DNA of 8,633 nucleotides from an uncultured Novosphingobium sp. (GTDB lineage Bacteria > Pseudomonadota > Alphaproteobacteria > Sphingomonadales > Sphingomonadaceae): positions 1 through 8,633 of the forward strand of contig CALCQB010000270.1 of NCBI GenBank assembly GCA_937897535.1, given 5' to 3'. Below, one piece after another: positions 6,004 to 8,633 of this stretch. Position 1 is the first letter of the stretch; each line of letters starts with the position of its first letter. A model generated the notes under the pieces. It was not told the origin of the DNA, searched no databases, and was given only the letters and a program-made list of their open reading frames with translations. Both the position numbers and the translations under genes were made by a program.

Positions 6004-6858
6004 CTAGCCTTCTGCGCGGCGGACGGCAAGGGGATGCCGCGCATTGACCAGCGCAACCAGCCGGGCCGCATCGACATGGGTATAGATCTGGGTGGTGGCG
6101 ATATCGGCATGGCCGAGCAGGGTCTGCAACACCCGCAGGTCCGCCCCGCCCTCCAGCAGATGCGTCGCGAAAGCATGGCGCAGCACGTGCGGACTGACTT
6201 TCTCCGGATCGATTCCGGCCCGCGCCGCCAGCGCGCGCAACAGCTGAAACAGGCGGATCCGGGTGATATGACCTTGCCGCGAATTCGACGGGAACAGCGC
6301 CTTGCCTTGATCGGCACGCAGACCCAGCCAGCGCGACAGCGCGTGGCGCGCGCGGGTGCTGACCGGAACCATCCTCTGCTGTCCGCCCTTGCCGGTGACG
6401 GTCAGAAACGGGGCATCGCGCGGCACGGCCCCCAGCGGCAGCGATACCAGTTCGGTCGCGCGCAGGCCCGAGCCATAAAGCAGTTCGAGCAGCGCCAGCA
6501 TCCGCACCGCCTCGGGCTTGTCGCCGCAGGCCTCATCCTCGGCGCGGGCCAGCAGTGCCTCAACCTCGGCGTGGCTGAGCAGGCGCGGCAGCGGGCGACG
6601 CGCGCGCGGGCGCGGCAAGGCCGGTGACGGATCGTCCTTGCGCCAGCCTTCATCGATCAGGAAGCCATAGAACTGCCGCAGCGCCGAGCATTTGCGCGCC
6701 AGGCTCGACGGGGCCAATCCGGCCCAGGCCGCGCCGAGTGAGGCCAGCGCCGGCCCATCCGCCGTGACCAGATCGCCGATCGCTTCCTCCGCGCCGTCCA
6801 GATCGCGGCGATAGGCCATCAGGGTGTTGGCCGCCGCGCCGCGCTCGGCCGCGAGCAT
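6004..6858 (-). CDS. xerD: Tyrosine recombinase XerD (Xer chromosome-dimer resolution)
   Basis: This is a tyrosine recombinase with all catalytic residues, counted from the ATG at 6858: R133 (GLRATELVSL), K157 (GKGGQQR), H224 and R227 (HVLRHAFATHLL), H250 (LGHADIATTQIYT) and nucleophile Y259. The spacing follows E. coli XerD (R148, K172, H244, R247, H270, Y279). Xer recombinases resolve chromosome dimers at dif; no dif site is visible here. The housekeeping setting next to accA argues against a phage integrase. XerC is an alternative name. The start is uncertain: coding similarity to XerD (ISAAIEFFLAM) continues upstream of the ATG, but the frame has no ATG, GTG or TTG before its stop at 6939-6937. 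A CTG at 6894-6892 overlaps the previous gene's TGA and would add 12 residues and complete the first helix of the core-binding domain. Neither start has a strong ribosome site. Confidence 0.92.
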   Translation of the reverse strand: MLAAERGAAANTLMAYRRDLDGAEEAIGDLVTADGPALASLGAAWAGLAPSSLARKCSALRQFYGFLIDEGWRKDDPSPALPRPRARRPLPRLLSHAEVEALLARAEDEACGDKPEAVRMLALLELLYGSGLRATELVSLPLGAVPRDAPFLTVTGKGGQQRMVPVSTRARHALSRWLGLRADQGKALFPSNSRQGHITRIRLFQLLRALAARAGIDPEKVSPHVLRHAFATHLLEGGADLRVLQTLLGHADIATTQIYTHVDAARLVALVNARHPLAVRRAEG

Positions 6859-6890
6859 CGCCAGGAAGAACTCGATCGCGGCCGAGATCG

Positions 6891-8633
6891 TCAGCCCCGC
6901 GCCACCGCCTCGGCCGCGATCATCCGGGCTTCGGCATCAAGGCCGACCCGGTTGAGTGCCGAAACGATGTGGTAGAGGTGCAGCGGGGTCATCTTGTCCC
7001 AGCCGTTGCCCTGCATCCCGACCCCGGCCAGCAGCGACACCAGCGCTGCATTGTTGGCGTCCGCCGCCTGTTCGATCAGCCGGGTCCAGTTGGTCTGGCG
7101 GCCTAGGTCAAGCTCGAGCTCGAGCTTGTCGGCGAAGTCCTTCGCCGTGGCATCGTCGACCCGCCGCAGGCCATAGAGCCCGGCGAGCAGGAACCCGCTC
7201 TTGCGATAGGATTCGCTGGGATCGTCGCTGTAAAAGCTGTTCAGCGCGCCGCCGTCGACCGGTTGCGACCGGTCCGCCGCCGCCAGCGCCAGCATCCCCC
7301 AGGCCAGCGATCCGGTATCGGCCTGCGGGGCCCAAGCCAGTGCATTGCGATCAAGCCCGGCGGCCAGCATCGCCGCGATCAGTTCCGGCGCATCGCTGGA
7401 AAACTCGCTTGAAACCGGCATCCGCGCGGCGGCATAGGCAGTCAGCACCTGGCGTGAATAGCGCGCCTCGGCATCGGGGGCGCTGTCCCACAGGGTGCGG
7501 ATCGCCGCCATCCGTGCGGCCGGGCTGGCCCCGACGTAAGCATTGCGCAAGCTGTCCGCCGCGGTTGACCAATCGCCCTCGATATCGTCCTGGGCATAGA
7601 TCTGGCTGTAGAGATCGACCATCGCCGTGCTGGACAAGATCCCGGCTGCGGCCGCTCTGTCGGCCCCGCTTGCGCGCATCTGCAGCGAAACCATCGGCGC
7701 GGTCGCCGCCGACAGGCTGTAGCGGCGCGGCGCGTCCTTCATCAATTCGGTCGGTGGCTCCAGCCCGACCGCAATGGTCAGGGCATAGCGCCACGGGTTC
7801 ATGTCCTTGACCCCGTCCCATTCGATCTTGACCGCGCGGCGGGCCTTGCCGGCCGCCCCGGCATATTTCTGGGCCAGCAGGATATCGCTTTGCGGCCAGC
7901 CATCGGGGCCGACCAGCCGGTCAAGCTGGGCGAGACCTGCCGCGCCATCACCCTGGAACGAGGAGCAGATTGCGCGCAGCACGCGCCAGTCGGCATCCTT
8001 GCGCACTCCGCCCTGCACCGCCACCACCGGGCAGATCCCGGTAATGTCGGCGGTAAAGGCATAGGCATCGAGCGCGGCATTGGTCAGGCTGGGGGTATAG
8101 TTCCCGGCATCGACATCCTGTACCACCGCGCGGGCCATATCGCCCTCACCCATCCGCACCAGCAGCGCCGCGCGCCCGCCGGCGAAATCGGCCGGGTTCA
8201 TCCCCGCCGGCGCGTCCATCCGCGACACCAGCGCCCGGCGCAGCAGGATGTGCCCCCAACGCGACACCAGCCGGCCCTTGTTCCCGTCAAGCAGCTTGGC
8301 GATCAGCTGCGGGTTTTGCCGCCCGAGCGAGCCGCCGGGGAACCCGCCTTCATCCTCGGCCAGCACCCCGACCCGCTGGAGCGAGCGCCGCGCCGCGCCG
8401 GGCATGTCGAACTTGGGCTTCAGGCCCAGCAATTCGTCGAGCTGGTCCGGCGTCATCGCCTCCAGCTCTTTCAGGGTCGGGATGCGCTGGCCGTTGGGCA
8501 GGGTTCGCGGCGCGGCGGCGGCCTTTGGCGCCGAGCTTTCGCCCGGCAGCGGCTGGACCACCGGGGTCGAACCCGGACTAGGCACCGCCGGGGTGGCCGG
8601 CTTGGCCTTGGGCTTCTCAAAGCCAGGGGGCAG
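6891..8633 (-). CDS. Uncharacterised, probably exported helical protein (start off window)
   Basis: I do not recognise this family. At least 580 residues are encoded and the frame is open to the right edge, so the true N-terminus, possibly with a signal peptide, lies beyond 8633. A GTG at 8585 is in frame, but the region before it (LPPGFEKPKAKPATPA) has the same Pro, Ala and Lys-rich character as the sequence after it, so it is an unlikely start. The first 75 or so visible residues are a disordered-looking linker. A motif TPDQLDELLGLKPKFDMP follows, then a long alanine-rich, mostly helical region that could be a TPR-like or other alpha-solenoid scaffold. Only two cysteines are visible (residues 185 and 207 counted from the GTG), flanking about 20 residues, which would suit a periplasmic disulfide. 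It ends where xerD begins and is probably cotranscribed with xerD and accA. No catalytic motif is seen. Confidence 0.85.
   Translation of the reverse strand: MPPGFEKPKAKPATPAVPSPGSTPVVQPLPGESSAPKAAAAPRTLPNGQRIPTLKELEAMTPDQLDELLGLKPKFDMPGAARRSLQRVGVLAEDEGGFPGGSLGRQNPQLIAKLLDGNKGRLVSRWGHILLRRALVSRMDAPAGMNPADFAGGRAALLVRMGEGDMARAVVQDVDAGNYTPSLTNAALDAYAFTADITGICPVVAVQGGVRKDADWRVLRAICSSFQGDGAAGLAQLDRLVGPDGWPQSDILLAQKYAGAAGKARRAVKIEWDGVKDMNPWRYALTIAVGLEPPTELMKDAPRRYSLSAATAPMVSLQMRASGADRAAAAGILSSTAMVDLYSQIYAQDDIEGDWSTAADSLRNAYVGASPAARMAAIRTLWDSAPDAEARYSRQVLTAYAAARMPVSSEFSSDAPELIAAMLAAGLDRNALAWAPQADTGSLAWGMLALAAADRSQPVDGGALNSFYSDDPSESYRKSGFLLAGLYGLRRVDDATAKDFADKLELELDLGRQTNWTRLIEQAADANNAALVSLLAGVGMQGNGWDKMTPLHLYHIVSALNRVGLDAEARMIAAEAVARG

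Noticed and set aside
1..8633. A hidden new defence, mobile or biosynthetic system.
   Set aside because: All but one gene belong to known families, strand and codon style are continuous, and no repeats, toxin-antitoxin pairs or foreign-looking islands were seen.

Overview
The window is a GC-rich stretch of bacterial chromosome made mostly of housekeeping genes. Its gene set (folE, mutT, accA and xerD as neighbours, small Flp-type pilins, an M48 protease with a LysM-like tail) and its protein style suggest an alphaproteobacterium, most likely a sphingomonad such as Erythrobacter, Novosphingobium or Sphingopyxis. That placement is an inference from gene content, not from a marker gene. There is no sign of a prophage, insertion sequence or CRISPR array.

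Layout: almost everything lies on the minus strand, so transcription runs right to left. The right half (8633 to 3462) holds four genes: a large uncharacterised protein whose start is off the window, the tyrosine recombinase gene xerD, accA (acetyl-CoA carboxylase carboxyltransferase alpha subunit), and a secreted BepA-like zinc protease. The first three are packed with almost no gaps and probably form one transcript. The protease follows an 85-base gap that contains an inverted repeat just after the accA stop and a dyad in its own leader.

The centre (2926 to 3443) is the only plus-strand block: two tandem genes for Flp/Tad-type prepilins, closed by a strong terminator that is symmetric enough to serve the convergent protease gene as well. 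The pilins diverge from a Nudix hydrolase gene (mutT, 2844 to 2428). This is followed by tRNA-Arg(ACG), a two-HKD phospholipase D-family gene, folE (GTP cyclohydrolase I), and the first codons of another gene at the left edge. The phospholipase D gene and folE are tightly spaced and likely cotranscribed.

The genes do not form one pathway. They cover folate synthesis, nucleotide-pool cleaning, phospholipid chemistry, fatty-acid synthesis, chromosome-dimer resolution, envelope quality control and pilus assembly. I found no convincing new system. The items most worth a second look are the uncharacterised protein next to xerD, the missing canonical start of xerD, and the contrast in codon use and the RNA hairpin between the two pilin genes.
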